Positions 48,701 through 57,813 are shown, counted from the first letter of the stretch. The stretch: 64,000 nt of DNA from an uncultured Eubacteriales bacterium (GCA_900540545.1 UQGJ01000001.1:132579-196578), one strand, 5' to 3'. A program made the numbers and translations. Notes: generated by a model from the sequence alone, not told the origin.

Positions 48701-49761
48701 CCGTCGTCAAAGTTGTTGATGATAGTTTCGATGGAGAATTTGCCGTCGTCCACATAAGTCTTGTTGCCCTCCGCCAGCTCCAGGGCGGTCTTGTCCATGG
48801 TTACGTTGACCGAGACCGACGCGGCTTTCTCCACCATTTCATTTGAGTATACGCCGTAGTATGTGGCGCACACCTCGGTGTCCTCCGCCGTCGCGGACTT
48901 GGCGTCGAAGTAGAGGGCGTAGGCGCTGTCCGCCGTCAGGTACTGGACGTTATAGGGATTGGTAAAGGTGAGGTCCGGGTTTGGCGTAAAGTCAAATACC
49001 GTGGAGGCCAGGTTGTTCCAGTGGCCGAAGGCCACTTTATTGGGGACGCACTCCACATTGCCGATGGCCGCATTCACCGTGAAGGCCGTCACCGTGGGGC
49101 TCATGAAATCGTCGTAGGCGAAGAAGGACTTGCTGTAAAAGCCCTTGTCGCCCCGCTCGATCACCTTCTCCTGCTCCACCCGGCCCGTCACGTCGGGAGC
49201 CGACAGCTCGTAGATGGCCCAATCCTGATAGCCCAGGGCGGTGTCCATCAAGATCCGCAGCTCTACCTTGGCGTCCGCGGCGGAGGGGTCCGCCTTTCTG
49301 ACGGAATAGGAGATGCGGACCATCCCGTGCTGGTCCGTGCCGGACCCCGCCAGGGTGAGGGTCTGGGTGAACACCAGGCCGTCCACCGACCACACGCTGC
49401 GGATAGTCCCGGACTCCTTGGTGGACTCCACCGGAGTGGAGTCGGCGTATTTCCTGCCGAATATGTAGTCCGCGGTCTGTCCGTTCCTGGTCACCCGGAT
49501 GGACGTGAACGACGTGTCGTATTCGTCGTCCGGGAAGAGCAGATTTTTGTTGTTGTCGTCCTTGACCAGCTTGTCGCCCTCCAGGGTGCGCACCTGGAAG
49601 CCGCCGTTTTTGCCGTTGACCGTGACGGTCAGATAACTGTTTTCCAGGGTGTAGAACGCCGCGTCCTGGTCCGCCGCCAGTGCGGTCAGCCCCGGGACGG
49701 ACGTGAGGGCCATGGTAAGAACCAAAATCAAGCTGACCACTTTTTTGCCCAGATTTTTCAT
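42760..49761 (-). CDS. Giant SLH surface protein (2333 aa) with FIVAR-like segment
   Basis: The ATG at 49761 follows AGGAGGGAAAGAG and gives a clean signal peptide (VVSLILVLTMALTSVPGLTALA); an ATG at 49860 would not. The long middle is beta-rich and not assigned to a family by eye; YNQGTRNVYLTGTDLDLL and similar IPT-like turns occur. Near residue 1845-1900 a helical ILAQAKALSQSDYTAESW...LDAAANALRTAIQNL segment matches FIVAR-type repeats seen in surface proteins. Three SLH domains end it (about 2150-2333; GLLNGTGGGRFSPDLPVTRG, GVVKGTGEHTFDPDRPVTRQ, GLLTGKDGNRFDPAGTASRA). It follows the 2507-aa gene by 43 bp in one operon. Function: surface display; ligand unknown. Confidence 0.85.
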   Translation of the reverse strand: MKNLGKKVVSLILVLTMALTSVPGLTALAADQDAAFYTLENSYLTVTVNGKNGGFQVRTLEGDKLVKDDNNKNLLFPDDEYDTSFTSIRVTRNGQTADYIFGRKYADSTPVESTKESGTIRSVWSVDGLVFTQTLTLAGSGTDQHGMVRISYSVRKADPSAADAKVELRILMDTALGYQDWAIYELSAPDVTGRVEQEKVIERGDKGFYSKSFFAYDDFMSPTVTAFTVNAAIGNVECVPNKVAFGHWNNLASTVFDFTPNPDLTFTNPYNVQYLTADSAYALYFDAKSATAEDTEVCATYYGVYSNEMVEKAASVSVNVTMDKTALELAEGNKTYVDDGKFSIETIINNFDDGNAVAYDKVLVAVYPAVGVTVYDDNGTPVTGASYVKPYTKIYTNLEVGRPRKTDWSFSAQVGADSHYRKIEFKVFDISEEGASPDLLVGNLLGAGSAMLLCPGGDGKLPSAQFTSGTPEIIYNQGTRNVYLTGTDLDLLNMGVYDLFAVPADDTMDGYQIPDSDVSIDTAKGTVHVILTETLPVGHYRLEFRGKDGPAGDIVTAPALAFTVSDDPRYKNEGYAVVAVVKTGSGDKSAYSIQAFPNEPAYEVYQKGDPEILFELRGAFELKKSGETITQAVAVSRPGGDAVVINNCFDLVDGSLTVYQTDDKKAVKVDVDGELLTSGVRSPVWDGVAAFTTLENGKDYGLRTYEYDGEPKAAEMSGKEPIMLMWPSAAGLGQELAGFIFNFEYAELGIIDGKEDADPQTMVAAFRAKMDLGFIIPGTSRGDLSDHKLSALEQAHLLLCSKQYSADDLRYYQEQDKAAREEEEDFGEPELNVEVENILFGGGQFIGFSAEVEIGLPSYSPALPQMSGKLNISTIGNWAVGFLGKGKMMEKLEMEFEIQLKGAPDTGAPVPDKLYFYIAGFVPGINVDGFGVLWIQGGGGGIDNLYDTIFGTSALPPLTILLSVKVAILQIIEARADLSISLRGVGIKLTEGKVGGVQVLNSARLKFDWYPEFYFLASVNASILGIINGAGYIVVENDGFFEFYLRVQISIPEDVPLVGGIQVGGADVGASSERLWGNIEVLGIGLGVVYYWGGSVSFGNLGAEGKPTYPELLAMNAAPVYSDPVTGRQLYAAVGTNVRFLGSGGGTALFENALPGHKITIAEEDQLNRDKFTLTLGSYDDTDVMITIDYPAGDANAAEAGKEQIKISNQTGSYPLTWLDADKNVDDPDNASANAYYRGWNEETQRASVTVTFSKSTDFGKAWTLNTPMGAEVGLYGVEALPELTGLSATHTDGQIAATLTGTDLMSFESVSFFAVDAAAEREDALVYKTGTIDNDTSLSVSFALPASLPSGSYYLKAVATKSGELHSTVETESTFDFTNAALPAAPPSVAVANGGDHFIRVNVPQGGNVDGYYVNVYEVGAGDTLTLADGSGMFYEAAKDDSTTLLTGGQYTYRKTVDDNGEKLDEAQQTTSLRGLFGGRTYRVGVSAYRNQKDGSQLFSEEALSEPLLLNEPRTTIFQVASDRTPVPVTTSIGGTAETATLDTYVLATDPGQVLTLTLTTDAPVIGAWTLDEGAGGIDLETGEPKASVASGTVDTATQSIRIPLNDLAQGGHTLTFTGRNAQGDGCRFTYSFAVDATPPKLIIGAPLNGAFFQGDSVTVTGVTDPDAVLSVSVNGEAQTVTQPQVGPDGTFTLSAALDGEAAVQELVISAADAVGNIECADLILMNEKISAVKRLVLQNEAGEDVTNKSLGNRTTTQAQLTLLGELDGGGLLDLSGHPLVAWEALPVCGTAEVDDSGGVTIGAHAAGIVSAKLPVADGGSRVASTIFGATNSNGDQPGAPDYTELETILAQAKALSQSDYTAESWSALAAALAAAETVAGKDNATQKELDAAANALRTAIQNLQRKGGSSSGPSSGSAGALITVEQPPAAEKRPNPSTYGVIIPATTVNRSGLLKAKLSAQDVETALKKARSEAERTGKAANGLALAVDLSGIKAGFKTFELTLSKEICVALVSAGITRLDFRTTQLSLSLDLKALEAVLAAAEGDVILQVVKLDGTAQFSGPAYDVTLTSGGREISSLGQGYATLAIYHRFPAETQGDTICLAYVGADGQPAVLPVSGYESESGAILGRSGHLTLFGVESVSAPEFEDINGHWAQADIRYTVARGLLNGTGGGRFSPDLPVTRGMFVTVLHRLAGCPEPGGESQPFADVPADAYYAPAVAWASAQGVVKGTGEHTFDPDRPVTRQEMAVILTGYAGAVGDTLFVTRTAAAFADEGEVAPWAAEAVRAMQQSGLLTGKDGNRFDPAGTASRAEAATLLRRYVEFIALPEVF

Positions 49762-49804
49762 CTCTTTCCCTCCTGTCACGTATTCTTCCGCAGCTTGATT
49801 GGCC

Positions 49805-52800
49805 CTATTGGCCCACATAGACGTAGAACAGCAGTTCCTTGCGGCTCTGCGTGCGGACATAGATGGTGTAATACTGCTCCTGCTTCAGCCTCAGCACCCC
49901 GTCGACGACGGGGGTGGAGCCGATTTTCATCTGGCCCGTGGTCTTGTAGCCCGCCTTATAGCGGATGGTGTAGGGCTCGCCTTCGGGCAGATTGTACAGC
50001 TGGATGGTCAGGCTGGTCTCGTTTACCACCACCGTGCTGTTGGGGAACACCAGGGTGTCCCCTATTTGGGCGTACAGATCCTCCGGTCCATAGACCCGCA
50101 CCGGCACAGAGATAGGCTCAGACTGGTTTCCCTTCTCGTCCGTGGCGGTCACTGTGGCCATATAGAGCCCAGTCTGGCTCAGTGTCACGCCATTCGTCTC
50201 AACGTCCAAAGTAATCTTATCCCTGGCGCTCCGATCGTCGGTGACAGTCAGATTCCCCAAGATGGCCGTCCTCAAGTCATCTGCGGACGAATCCATGGCA
50301 ATGGGCAGGGTGGGAGCTTTCAGCAGGAGAACCGGCGGAAGCGTGTCCGGAGGCAGGACGTCCAGATAGGCGGTCACCTTGTCCTCCCGTTTGTCTGTGG
50401 CGGTGATGGCGTAAGAGGCGCTCCCCTCGGCGATGGTGAAGGGGGTAGCCACCCACGTGTCCGCGGCCACCGATTGCGGGTGGGAGGTGGTCTCGCCGGT
50501 GGTATAGACCACATCCACCGCCTTATTGGCCTTCACATAGACGGTGTCGCCGTTTTTCAGCCGGCCCAGGCGGAAGGCATACGGCTCTTCCGTGCCGTTC
50601 GTCCCTTTCCTGTACGTCAGCGTCAGGACGTCACGGTCGATGCCCGTCACCTCCGCGCTCCCCGTTCCCCAGTTCCCCGCCGCGTCCGTCAGGTCGATGG
50701 TATAGGTCCCGTTGGCCTGCACGGTGAAGGAAAATTCCGTTTCATAGACAGGCTGGCCGTCCCCGCCAAACTTGGGCGCCTGGGCGCACATAACGGCCTC
50801 GCCGGTCTTGAAGCTGATGGTGGCGGTCCGCTTGTTGGCGCTCAGCGCCACCGCAGGCCCTTCCGAGATTTCCGGCGGCGTCAGGTCCATGTTTCCGACG
50901 GCGGGCAGTTTCGCCGTACACGTCAGGCCGTTGAGCGCCTTGAAGGTCAGGGTCAGCGCGGGCGTGTTTTTCAGGTAGGTCACGGTGGCGGTGCTGCCCG
51001 CAAGCTGCACGGTGATATGCTCCGTCACGTCCCCGTCGCCGGTCTCCGGTCCGGTCCACGCGGCCTCTACGTTCCGGATATTCTTGCTCAGGATAAATTG
51101 GGCCGAGATGGGGCGATTGGTGGGCTTCTCTAACTCACCCGACCATTTGGCTTCGCCGAGTACCACCGGCGCGGTAGTATCCAGGGTGACCACCTTGGCC
51201 TCCACGGTGCCGGCATTGCCCACCGCGTCCTCCAGGGCGAAGAGGAAGGTCCCGTTTTCGGTAAAGTCGTGATACCAGAGATTCTGATACTCACTAGGCT
51301 CCGTCTCCTGCGCCACTCCGGCCTTGTTGACGACGGTGACGGTCTCCTCCCCGTCCGGTTTCAGATAGGCCCGTACGGTTTTACTCCCCGGCATGAGCCG
51401 GTAGGCCACCGTACCCGTGGGCGGGGTGTTGTCGATCTGTCCAGCGGGGATGAGGAGGGCCGCGCTGTTGCCCCAGCGGTCCACCAGCCAGACCTTGAAC
51501 GAGGCGTTCGCCTTCACGGTGACGGTCATCCCCGCCGCCGTGACGCCAGCGATTTCCGCGCTCACGCCGGACTGATAATCGGGGGCCTCTGCGGTGTCCT
51601 GCTCCGAGACAAAGAGCTTCACTCCGCGGACCGGGGACTCAAAGTAGAATACATAACTCTGGGCAGGCTCCAACGTCAAAGAGATGTCGCCGTCATCGTC
51701 GGGATAGCGGCCCACGGTAGAATAGAGGCCCCGTAATCCCTTTTTGAGCTCTACGCTGAAGGCGGGAGGCTTCTTGGGGTCCACGGCGTTGGGGTCTGGG
51801 ACGATCCTGACGGGGCAGACGGCGGTCAGACTCCCCTGGTTGCCCGCCATGTCGCGGTAGACAAAGGTATGCGTGGTGGGGCCGTCCAGGGTGAAGGTAT
51901 AGGTCAGAGCCTCCCCGCTCAGCCCCTCCACCTCTTCTTCACAGAATAGGCTGGCCGTGACGTCGCCGGTGGTCTCCCCCGCCACAGGGGGAGACGCATA
52001 GGTGTAGCGTATCTCCGCCGGCTCCAGTACCCGGTCAATGTTATCCACACGGATGAAAAACACCTTCGTCTTCTGTCCATCGCCGGCGCTCTTGACACCC
52101 ACCCGCAGTTCCGCGTTCTCCCTCACGGTGGCGGTGGCCGAGCCGCCGTCCGCCGCCACCGTATGGTCCACGACCCCGTCCGGCACGGCGGTGATCCCAG
52201 TGATGACGCTGCCCTCGATGGCCGCGATGGACAGGGTCACGTTGTCCCTGGTGGGCTGGTCCTCCGACCAGTCCACCTCCAGGCCCAGCCCGTCGAAGGC
52301 GGTTACATCGATCTCCTGGGTGTACTTGTTCCCGAAGAGGTCGTAGTAGGTGATTACGTGCTTGCCGTCCCGGTAGATAGGCAACCCGGTGAGGCTGTGG
52401 CTGAATACCGCGCCCGGCCCCTTTCGGACAGGGGAGTTGAAAGTCAGGGTCAGGCCATCGCTCTCGCCGTACTTCGTTCCAGTGCATGTGGGTTTGGTGT
52501 TGAAGCCCGAATTCATCCCCGTGTCCGTAGTCATTGTGGACAGGTTGCCCATGTCGTCAGAGGCGGAGAAGTTGATCCAACGGGCGGGAGATGTATCCGG
52601 GACGTCCGCCAGATAGGGACAGACGCCTTTGATCTCCAGCCCCAGCTCGTAGCGCTCAAGACTTTCATTGTATGTGCAGGGAGAAATGAGCTTGGATTCA
52701 TACACCCCCGACGGCTGGAAAGAGCTGGCCCGCCAGATGTCATTTACGTTATTGGGAATGGGGACCTCCCCCTGCGTTACGTGAGTTCCGTCCTTTCCGT

Positions 52801-55800
52801 CCACCTGGGAAATATAGAGCCTGCCCGCCGTGATGGGCCGGTCGTCTCCAATCGTTACGGTATAGCCGAACTCACCTTCCGGAATACCACCCAGCTTTGT
52901 AAAGAACACGTCCGGCCCCACGCCGTCCACGTAGTTGATTTCCCGCTTCACCATGGTGGCGTTGCCGAACTCGTCACAGATGAAGGCGCGGTAGGTACCG
53001 CTCTCCGTAATGGATTGTACGAAGGGCTCGTAGGCCGTCCAGCTCGTTTTCCCGGCTACGGCATAGGAAATGATGGCCCCGTTGGGGGAGGATGCCTTCG
53101 CAAAGCTCAGCGAGGCTCCGTTGACCTGACCGCCGTCCTCCGGCGCCTCCGGCGAGACCGACACCTCCAGCATGGGTTGCCCCCCACGCACATAGGCGGT
53201 GACCTGCCGCACGGGAGAGACGTATCCGTTTTGCAGGACAAATCGATAGCAGATGGTGTTTTCCTCCTGATTTTTCAGGACGGGGACGGTGGGGTAGGTC
53301 GACAGCCCCAAATCCGTCGTGGGGTCGTAGTCGTCCTCAGTGATGGGGCCGTCCACCAAGCGTACCGCCGCCCGGTCAAATGGCCCAAGGGCGGAATAGG
53401 ACGCGCGGCTCTCCCCCGCCGGGTCGTCCGCGTTCCAGAACTTCCAATACACCTCGGAGTAGCCCTCGGAATAGTCCGGAAGCCCCTTCACGCCGAAGGA
53501 CAGATAGCGTTCCCGGGTAAAGCCCGGTTCCTCATAGCTGCCCAGCTTGACGTTGGTGAAGTAGTAGCCCTCCGGCAGCTCGGATGTATCCGTCGTGACT
53601 CGGGCAAAGGTATGCAGGTTCGTCGTCCCATACCCTGTGGACAGATAGTAATCGGACATGCCAAATTCGGTTGGCTCCTCCATGTAGAGGAAAATGTCCT
53701 CATATTTGGCCTTGGTCTGCATCCGGTCCGCGTTGCTGTTGTAGTTGTTTCTGCCGGCGCCCAGCACGTCCACCGTCACCGTGACGGTGTAATAGCCCGT
53801 CTCGTAGGCCCTGGGCACGTCTTCCGTGCCCCCGTTCGCGGGTCCGTCCGGGATCTCCGACGGGAAAACAAAGGTCTGGTCCTCCCTCCCAGGCTCCAGG
53901 GGGAAGCTGCACTCCCACGTTGGATGATCGCCCGTCTTGCCCATATAGGTCAGGGTCACAGTGGAGCGTTCGAAGTCCACGTCGTCCACGCCCCACTCCG
54001 GTATGAATTCGTTCCGAACGGTAAAGGGGAGCTGGGCCCCTGACAGACTGCGCAGGACCCGGGGCGTATCGTCGGTATTGGGGTCGTATTCCTCTGTGCC
54101 GGCCCGCAGGTCGTTGGGCGTGCCATCGGGGTCCTTTGGAGCGCCGAAGGTCACAGTGTTAGGCGAGCGGCTCCCGCCGAACTGCTCCGTATAGCTTGCG
54201 GTTCGGAACTCCAGCTCCTCAAGCGAGGTGCTGGCCGTCGGAATTGTCGTTCCTCCGAATGCAGAGTGGTCGCCGTAGGCGGTCAGCAGAATGGCGTGCT
54301 GCTCACCGTAGAAGCTCCGCCAAAGGGTGTCCAGGTTCTGGGCTAGGTCGGCGTCGTCCGTCACCGGCGTCGAGTCGCCGAACTCGTAATTCTCCGCTGT
54401 CTTGGAATAGGTGGCGTGGAACCAGCCGTCGGTCACCCATGTGCCGGATTGATTATCGTGATAGACCAGGCCGCCCTGGTCGCTCACGCCCTCACTTCTG
54501 CTGGTAAATGCGCGGACAAAATAGTCATCCGGCGCTTCCGTGAGCTGATCTTCCAGCAGGAAGAGGGTCGTGGTGGCGGTCTTGTCGATGTTGTCGTCGT
54601 CTCCCGCGTACAGCGGCGGCGCCTGCACCGTGATTGGATGGGCGTAGCCGCCGATATTCCCAGTGTAGTCGGGATAATTGCCCAGAAGCAGCTCGGGGTC
54701 GAAGCCCAGCTCGTAGGAGTAGGCGGCGCCCACCAGGTCATAAGTATAGTCTTTGGTCGCCGTTCGCTCATTGCCCTCTGTGTCGAAGGCCCGGACGGAC
54801 AGCGTGCCGCTGTGGGTCTCGCTGTCCGCCAGCCCCTCCTGAGTGACAGTGAAGGTAAAGGGCTGCCCTTCTTCCGCCTCGTTCTCGGGCGTGTTCCAAT
54901 CGGCTTCACCGAGGCCCCAGCTATACTCCACGGCGCCCAGGTCGCTGGCATAGTCGGAGACCTTTACCGTGATGGCGACGGAGCTCTGATCCCCGGGCGC
55001 ATAGGTCTTGACCACGCTGGAAAAGTCGATGAGCGGCGGGGTGCCGTCCCCCTTCTGATTCAGGGTCCAGGCTATGCTGGCGGAATTGCGGGCGTAGTCC
55101 CGGACGTTCACTAGGGCTTTCAACGTTTTGAAGTTGTAGTCCACCCCGTCGATGAGCTGGAAATGCAGATAGACCGTATTCCCACCCGGAAGCTGGGGGA
55201 AGGAGCCGGAGTACCCCGTGGTGTAGTCCTCTTCCGCCGGGCGCAGGGCGCCATCTGGTCCGGAGCGGACGGCGTACCGGTAGGGTCTCATGCCAGTCTC
55301 CAGGCCGAAGGTGCCCTTCAGGTCAGTGATCCCGCTGGTGTAGGCTGGGTTGTTGAGATCGCCATTGTCCTGGACCTGGATGGGGATATAGAAGGAGTTC
55401 ACGTCGTCTCCGCCGTCGTCATAGCGCAGGGGTTCGTAGAGATCGCTCCCGCCGACGGTCGGCAGCATTAAGGACGCAGAGGGTGGGCACGTGTCGATCC
55501 AAAGCTGCTCACGGGGCAGCTCCAAATCGGCTATCTCAGCCGCAATGGGATTGCCGGCCACGTCGGTAACGGTAGAAACGCCATTCTTGTCGGTGGGGAA
55601 AGAAAGGGACGTGATTGCAATGGGCGCGGGGCTTTCGGACGGCCGGCTGCCGCCGATCTGGGTCAATCCAAAGACCAGCTTGGTCACAGGGCGGGTGCCG
55701 TTGGACTCCACATAGGCGTACAATGCCCGGGCGATGACGGGCTCATAGTACCATTTTTTGTCCTCGGGATGGTAGACGTTATTTTGAAAATTAAAGGTGG

Positions 55801-57328
55801 CTATGATGTATAATAAAGTCGTCGACCAGTCCATGGGGGCCAACTCCTCGTTGAAGGTGACCACGGCCCGGAAGCTGTCGCCCGCCCCGGCAAAGACGGC
55901 GCCCCGGTCGATGTCGGGCGGCCACTCGCCGTTCTCGGGGGTGCGGTAGCTGTCCTGTGAGATCATGCTCCCCACCAGCTCCACCTTCTCCACCTTTGGA
56001 GCCTTGGCGTCGATATAAAAATCCGTCAGTACCTTTGTACTGCCCGTCCAGTTGATGGGGTTGCCTGCCATGTCGGTCACCAGGGAGTTCGTCTTCTGCT
56101 TGCTCTTCAGCTCGACGGGCTTGCTGTCTCTGCCGTACAAGGTCAATTCGAAGGCGTTGTCTCCGTCCTGCCTGATCCAGGTGTCCTGATCAGGCGCATC
56201 GCTGCCCGCTTTGGACTGAATGCCGGTGATCTGGTAGTCGGTGACGTTTTTGCCGTCTTGCTCCGCAGGTTTCCCGTCCAGGGTCTCCGGGACGGTGAAC
56301 TCAAACACCATGGTATCTGTCCCCAACTCCACCAGCGTGGCGGAAAAACCGTTCGTTACTCCCGCATTATTGATGCGGGACACCGTGGTCAGGTTCAGTT
56401 TTATGGCACCCAATGCGGGCGCTGTTTCGCTGGCGAAGCGGATCTTCTCACTGAAATGCAGGGTGACGTAGCCTGTGTCGTTTAACTTAAAGCTGGTCTT
56501 TGGCTCACTCCCAGCCGCATCCGCCGACACGGTGATTTGCTTGATCGTCGGGAGCGTGTCGTCGGCCAGGACGAAGGACATATTCCGCACCGCGCTGCTG
56601 CCGCAGGTACAGTTCTCATTGCTGCCGAATTTCAGGTCCAGCGTGTGGCCAGCCTCCAGGGCGAGGGGCATCCAGTTTTTTGCGTCCTCGTTCCCGTAGT
56701 CCACAAAGGTCCGGTTGGGGTCGGAGGAAAGGTTCTGATAGTCCTTGATCAGCCGGCCGTTGACGTAGCCATAGTTATCAAACAGCTCCACCCGGGCCAT
56801 GTCGCTCTGCTTGCCCGGGTGATTGATCAGATTTGCATGGTAGTCCCGTTTCAGGGACGCGGAGAAGTTGTACTTGATCTCGTTGACCTTCTTGCTCTCG
56901 TTGTCCTGCTTGCTCTCGTCGACCTCGTTGCCAATCAGGTCCCCGAACTTCTCTCTCCCCGCGCTGTAAAGTCCCTGCCACACCTTGTCGTTGCTCTTCC
57001 TGGTAAAAGAGCTGTCGTAGCTCAGGGTGTCGCCGGTTCCGCCGGTGACCTTTGGCGCGACGTAGACCGACGGGGACAGCCGGCCAGCAAAGTCGTTCTC
57101 AAACAGTCCAATCATGTTGAATGCGGAGGACTTGCGCACGTACTCGGCAAAAAAGTCCGGGTCATACATGGTCTGGGCGTTGAGCAGGGCGATGCCGCCC
57201 ATGTCCACTGGTGGGGCGGTGACGCTGCCGCTGGCCGCCTCCGCCGGAACGGCGGGCAGCAGAGAGACGGTCAGGGCTAGGGCCAGCCCACAGGATAAAA
57301 GCTTTTTGAATCGGGCGTGCTTTTTCAT
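49805..57328 (-). CDS. Giant secreted repeat protein without SLH domains (2507 aa)
   Basis: The start at 57328 overlaps the stop of the receiver-protein gene as ATGA, with AAGGAGG upstream. A signal peptide (LLSCGLALALTVSLLPAVPAEA) leads into a beta-rich protein built of Ig-like units, recognisable by phrases such as VTDMAGNPINW, VTDVAGNPIAAEI, FRAFICDEFGNATMV-like turns and VTDDRSARDKITLDV. It ends YVRTQSRKELLFYVYVGQ with no SLH, LPXTG or membrane anchor. It may be bound by the SLH partner gene that follows 43 bp downstream, or released. Role inferred as an adhesin or surface layer component. Confidence 0.8.
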   Translation of the reverse strand: MKKHARFKKLLSCGLALALTVSLLPAVPAEAASGSVTAPPVDMGGIALLNAQTMYDPDFFAEYVRKSSAFNMIGLFENDFAGRLSPSVYVAPKVTGGTGDTLSYDSSFTRKSNDKVWQGLYSAGREKFGDLIGNEVDESKQDNESKKVNEIKYNFSASLKRDYHANLINHPGKQSDMARVELFDNYGYVNGRLIKDYQNLSSDPNRTFVDYGNEDAKNWMPLALEAGHTLDLKFGSNENCTCGSSAVRNMSFVLADDTLPTIKQITVSADAAGSEPKTSFKLNDTGYVTLHFSEKIRFASETAPALGAIKLNLTTVSRINNAGVTNGFSATLVELGTDTMVFEFTVPETLDGKPAEQDGKNVTDYQITGIQSKAGSDAPDQDTWIRQDGDNAFELTLYGRDSKPVELKSKQKTNSLVTDMAGNPINWTGSTKVLTDFYIDAKAPKVEKVELVGSMISQDSYRTPENGEWPPDIDRGAVFAGAGDSFRAVVTFNEELAPMDWSTTLLYIIATFNFQNNVYHPEDKKWYYEPVIARALYAYVESNGTRPVTKLVFGLTQIGGSRPSESPAPIAITSLSFPTDKNGVSTVTDVAGNPIAAEIADLELPREQLWIDTCPPSASLMLPTVGGSDLYEPLRYDDGGDDVNSFYIPIQVQDNGDLNNPAYTSGITDLKGTFGLETGMRPYRYAVRSGPDGALRPAEEDYTTGYSGSFPQLPGGNTVYLHFQLIDGVDYNFKTLKALVNVRDYARNSASIAWTLNQKGDGTPPLIDFSSVVKTYAPGDQSSVAITVKVSDYASDLGAVEYSWGLGEADWNTPENEAEEGQPFTFTVTQEGLADSETHSGTLSVRAFDTEGNERTATKDYTYDLVGAAYSYELGFDPELLLGNYPDYTGNIGGYAHPITVQAPPLYAGDDDNIDKTATTTLFLLEDQLTEAPDDYFVRAFTSRSEGVSDQGGLVYHDNQSGTWVTDGWFHATYSKTAENYEFGDSTPVTDDADLAQNLDTLWRSFYGEQHAILLTAYGDHSAFGGTTIPTASTSLEELEFRTASYTEQFGGSRSPNTVTFGAPKDPDGTPNDLRAGTEEYDPNTDDTPRVLRSLSGAQLPFTVRNEFIPEWGVDDVDFERSTVTLTYMGKTGDHPTWECSFPLEPGREDQTFVFPSEIPDGPANGGTEDVPRAYETGYYTVTVTVDVLGAGRNNYNSNADRMQTKAKYEDIFLYMEEPTEFGMSDYYLSTGYGTTNLHTFARVTTDTSELPEGYYFTNVKLGSYEEPGFTRERYLSFGVKGLPDYSEGYSEVYWKFWNADDPAGESRASYSALGPFDRAAVRLVDGPITEDDYDPTTDLGLSTYPTVPVLKNQEENTICYRFVLQNGYVSPVRQVTAYVRGGQPMLEVSVSPEAPEDGGQVNGASLSFAKASSPNGAIISYAVAGKTSWTAYEPFVQSITESGTYRAFICDEFGNATMVKREINYVDGVGPDVFFTKLGGIPEGEFGYTVTIGDDRPITAGRLYISQVDGKDGTHVTQGEVPIPNNVNDIWRASSFQPSGVYESKLISPCTYNESLERYELGLEIKGVCPYLADVPDTSPARWINFSASDDMGNLSTMTTDTGMNSGFNTKPTCTGTKYGESDGLTLTFNSPVRKGPGAVFSHSLTGLPIYRDGKHVITYYDLFGNKYTQEIDVTAFDGLGLEVDWSEDQPTRDNVTLSIAAIEGSVITGITAVPDGVVDHTVAADGGSATATVRENAELRVGVKSAGDGQKTKVFFIRVDNIDRVLEPAEIRYTYASPPVAGETTGDVTASLFCEEEVEGLSGEALTYTFTLDGPTTHTFVYRDMAGNQGSLTAVCPVRIVPDPNAVDPKKPPAFSVELKKGLRGLYSTVGRYPDDDGDISLTLEPAQSYVFYFESPVRGVKLFVSEQDTAEAPDYQSGVSAEIAGVTAAGMTVTVKANASFKVWLVDRWGNSAALLIPAGQIDNTPPTGTVAYRLMPGSKTVRAYLKPDGEETVTVVNKAGVAQETEPSEYQNLWYHDFTENGTFLFALEDAVGNAGTVEAKVVTLDTTAPVVLGEAKWSGELEKPTNRPISAQFILSKNIRNVEAAWTGPETGDGDVTEHITVQLAGSTATVTYLKNTPALTLTFKALNGLTCTAKLPAVGNMDLTPPEISEGPAVALSANKRTATISFKTGEAVMCAQAPKFGGDGQPVYETEFSFTVQANGTYTIDLTDAAGNWGTGSAEVTGIDRDVLTLTYRKGTNGTEEPYAFRLGRLKNGDTVYVKANKAVDVVYTTGETTSHPQSVAADTWVATPFTIAEGSASYAITATDKREDKVTAYLDVLPPDTLPPVLLLKAPTLPIAMDSSADDLRTAILGNLTVTDDRSARDKITLDVETNGVTLSQTGLYMATVTATDEKGNQSEPISVPVRVYGPEDLYAQIGDTLVFPNSTVVVNETSLTIQLYNLPEGEPYTIRYKAGYKTTGQMKIGSTPVVDGVLRLKQEQYYTIYVRTQSRKELLFYVYVGQ

Positions 57329-57693
57329 GTTTCAGAGACCTCCTTGTTTTTCCGGCCCTCCTGCAGTAGGGCGTTCAATTCCCCGCACAGTTCGTCCAGC
57401 CTGAATGGCTTTTTTAGGCTGTGCACGCAGCCCCGCGGATAGGTCCCGCCGCTTGACAGCACCAGCGCCGGTACGTCCGTCAGGCTGCGAAGCGCCGACA
57501 CAAGCTGGGAGCCGTCTCCGTCGTCCACCACAACCGCATCCACCGGGCCGCACGCTTGCAGCACCCGGCCCGCCTCGGCCAGGGTGGACGCCGTGCGGAC
57601 CGCGCATCCCGCCCGCTCCAGTGCCATTTGGCTGATATGAGCCGCGTTCTCATAGTCCTCAATGAGCAGAATCACCGGCCGGTCCTTCCCCAT
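57325..57693 (-). CDS. Stand-alone response-regulator receiver protein
   Basis: The ATG at 57693 follows AAGGGAGG. The 122-aa product is a receiver domain only: acidic pair in LLIEDYENAAH, phospho-acceptor D57 in VDAVVVDDGD, Thr/Ser in LVLSS, and Lys in HSLKKPFRLDELCG. The usual LPDGSG turn after the Asp is replaced by DGDGS, so the active site is slightly unusual. It has no output domain. The ATGA overlap with the 2507-aa surface gene is unexpected for a signalling gene and suggests it modulates the operon or binds the partner kinase. Confidence 0.75.
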   Translation of the reverse strand: MGKDRPVILLIEDYENAAHISQMALERAGCAVRTASTLAEAGRVLQACGPVDAVVVDDGDGSQLVSALRSLTDVPALVLSSGGTYPRGCVHSLKKPFRLDELCGELNALLQEGRKNKEVSET

Positions 57694-57735
57694 CTGCACT
57701 GCCTCCCTTCCCTGATGTCCCCCATGTTTAAGGGT

Positions 57736-57762
57736 CTTTTTTATTCCATAGGAATAAAAAAG
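57736..57762. promoter_or_regulatory. AT-rich inverted repeat upstream of receiver gene
   Basis: CTTTTTTATTCC (57736-57747) and GGAATAAAAAAG (57751-57762) form a 12-bp palindrome with a 3-bp centre. It lies 43 bp upstream of the receiver-gene start and could be an operator or part of the leader fold. Confidence 0.45.
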
Positions 57763-57786
57763 CAGAAAGCCACATGGCTTTCTGCT
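57755..57786 (-). terminator. Terminator or leader attenuator
   Basis: AGCAGAAAGCCA (57761-57772) pairs with TGGCTTTCTGCT (57775-57786), and TTTTTT follows on the minus strand. If the promoter near 57814 is real the hairpin lies in the leader of the 15-kb surface operon; if not, it simply ends the kinase-regulator transcript. Confidence 0.65.
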
Positions 57787-57813
57787 TGATATGGGAATCG
57801 CTTCCCTGGTTAA

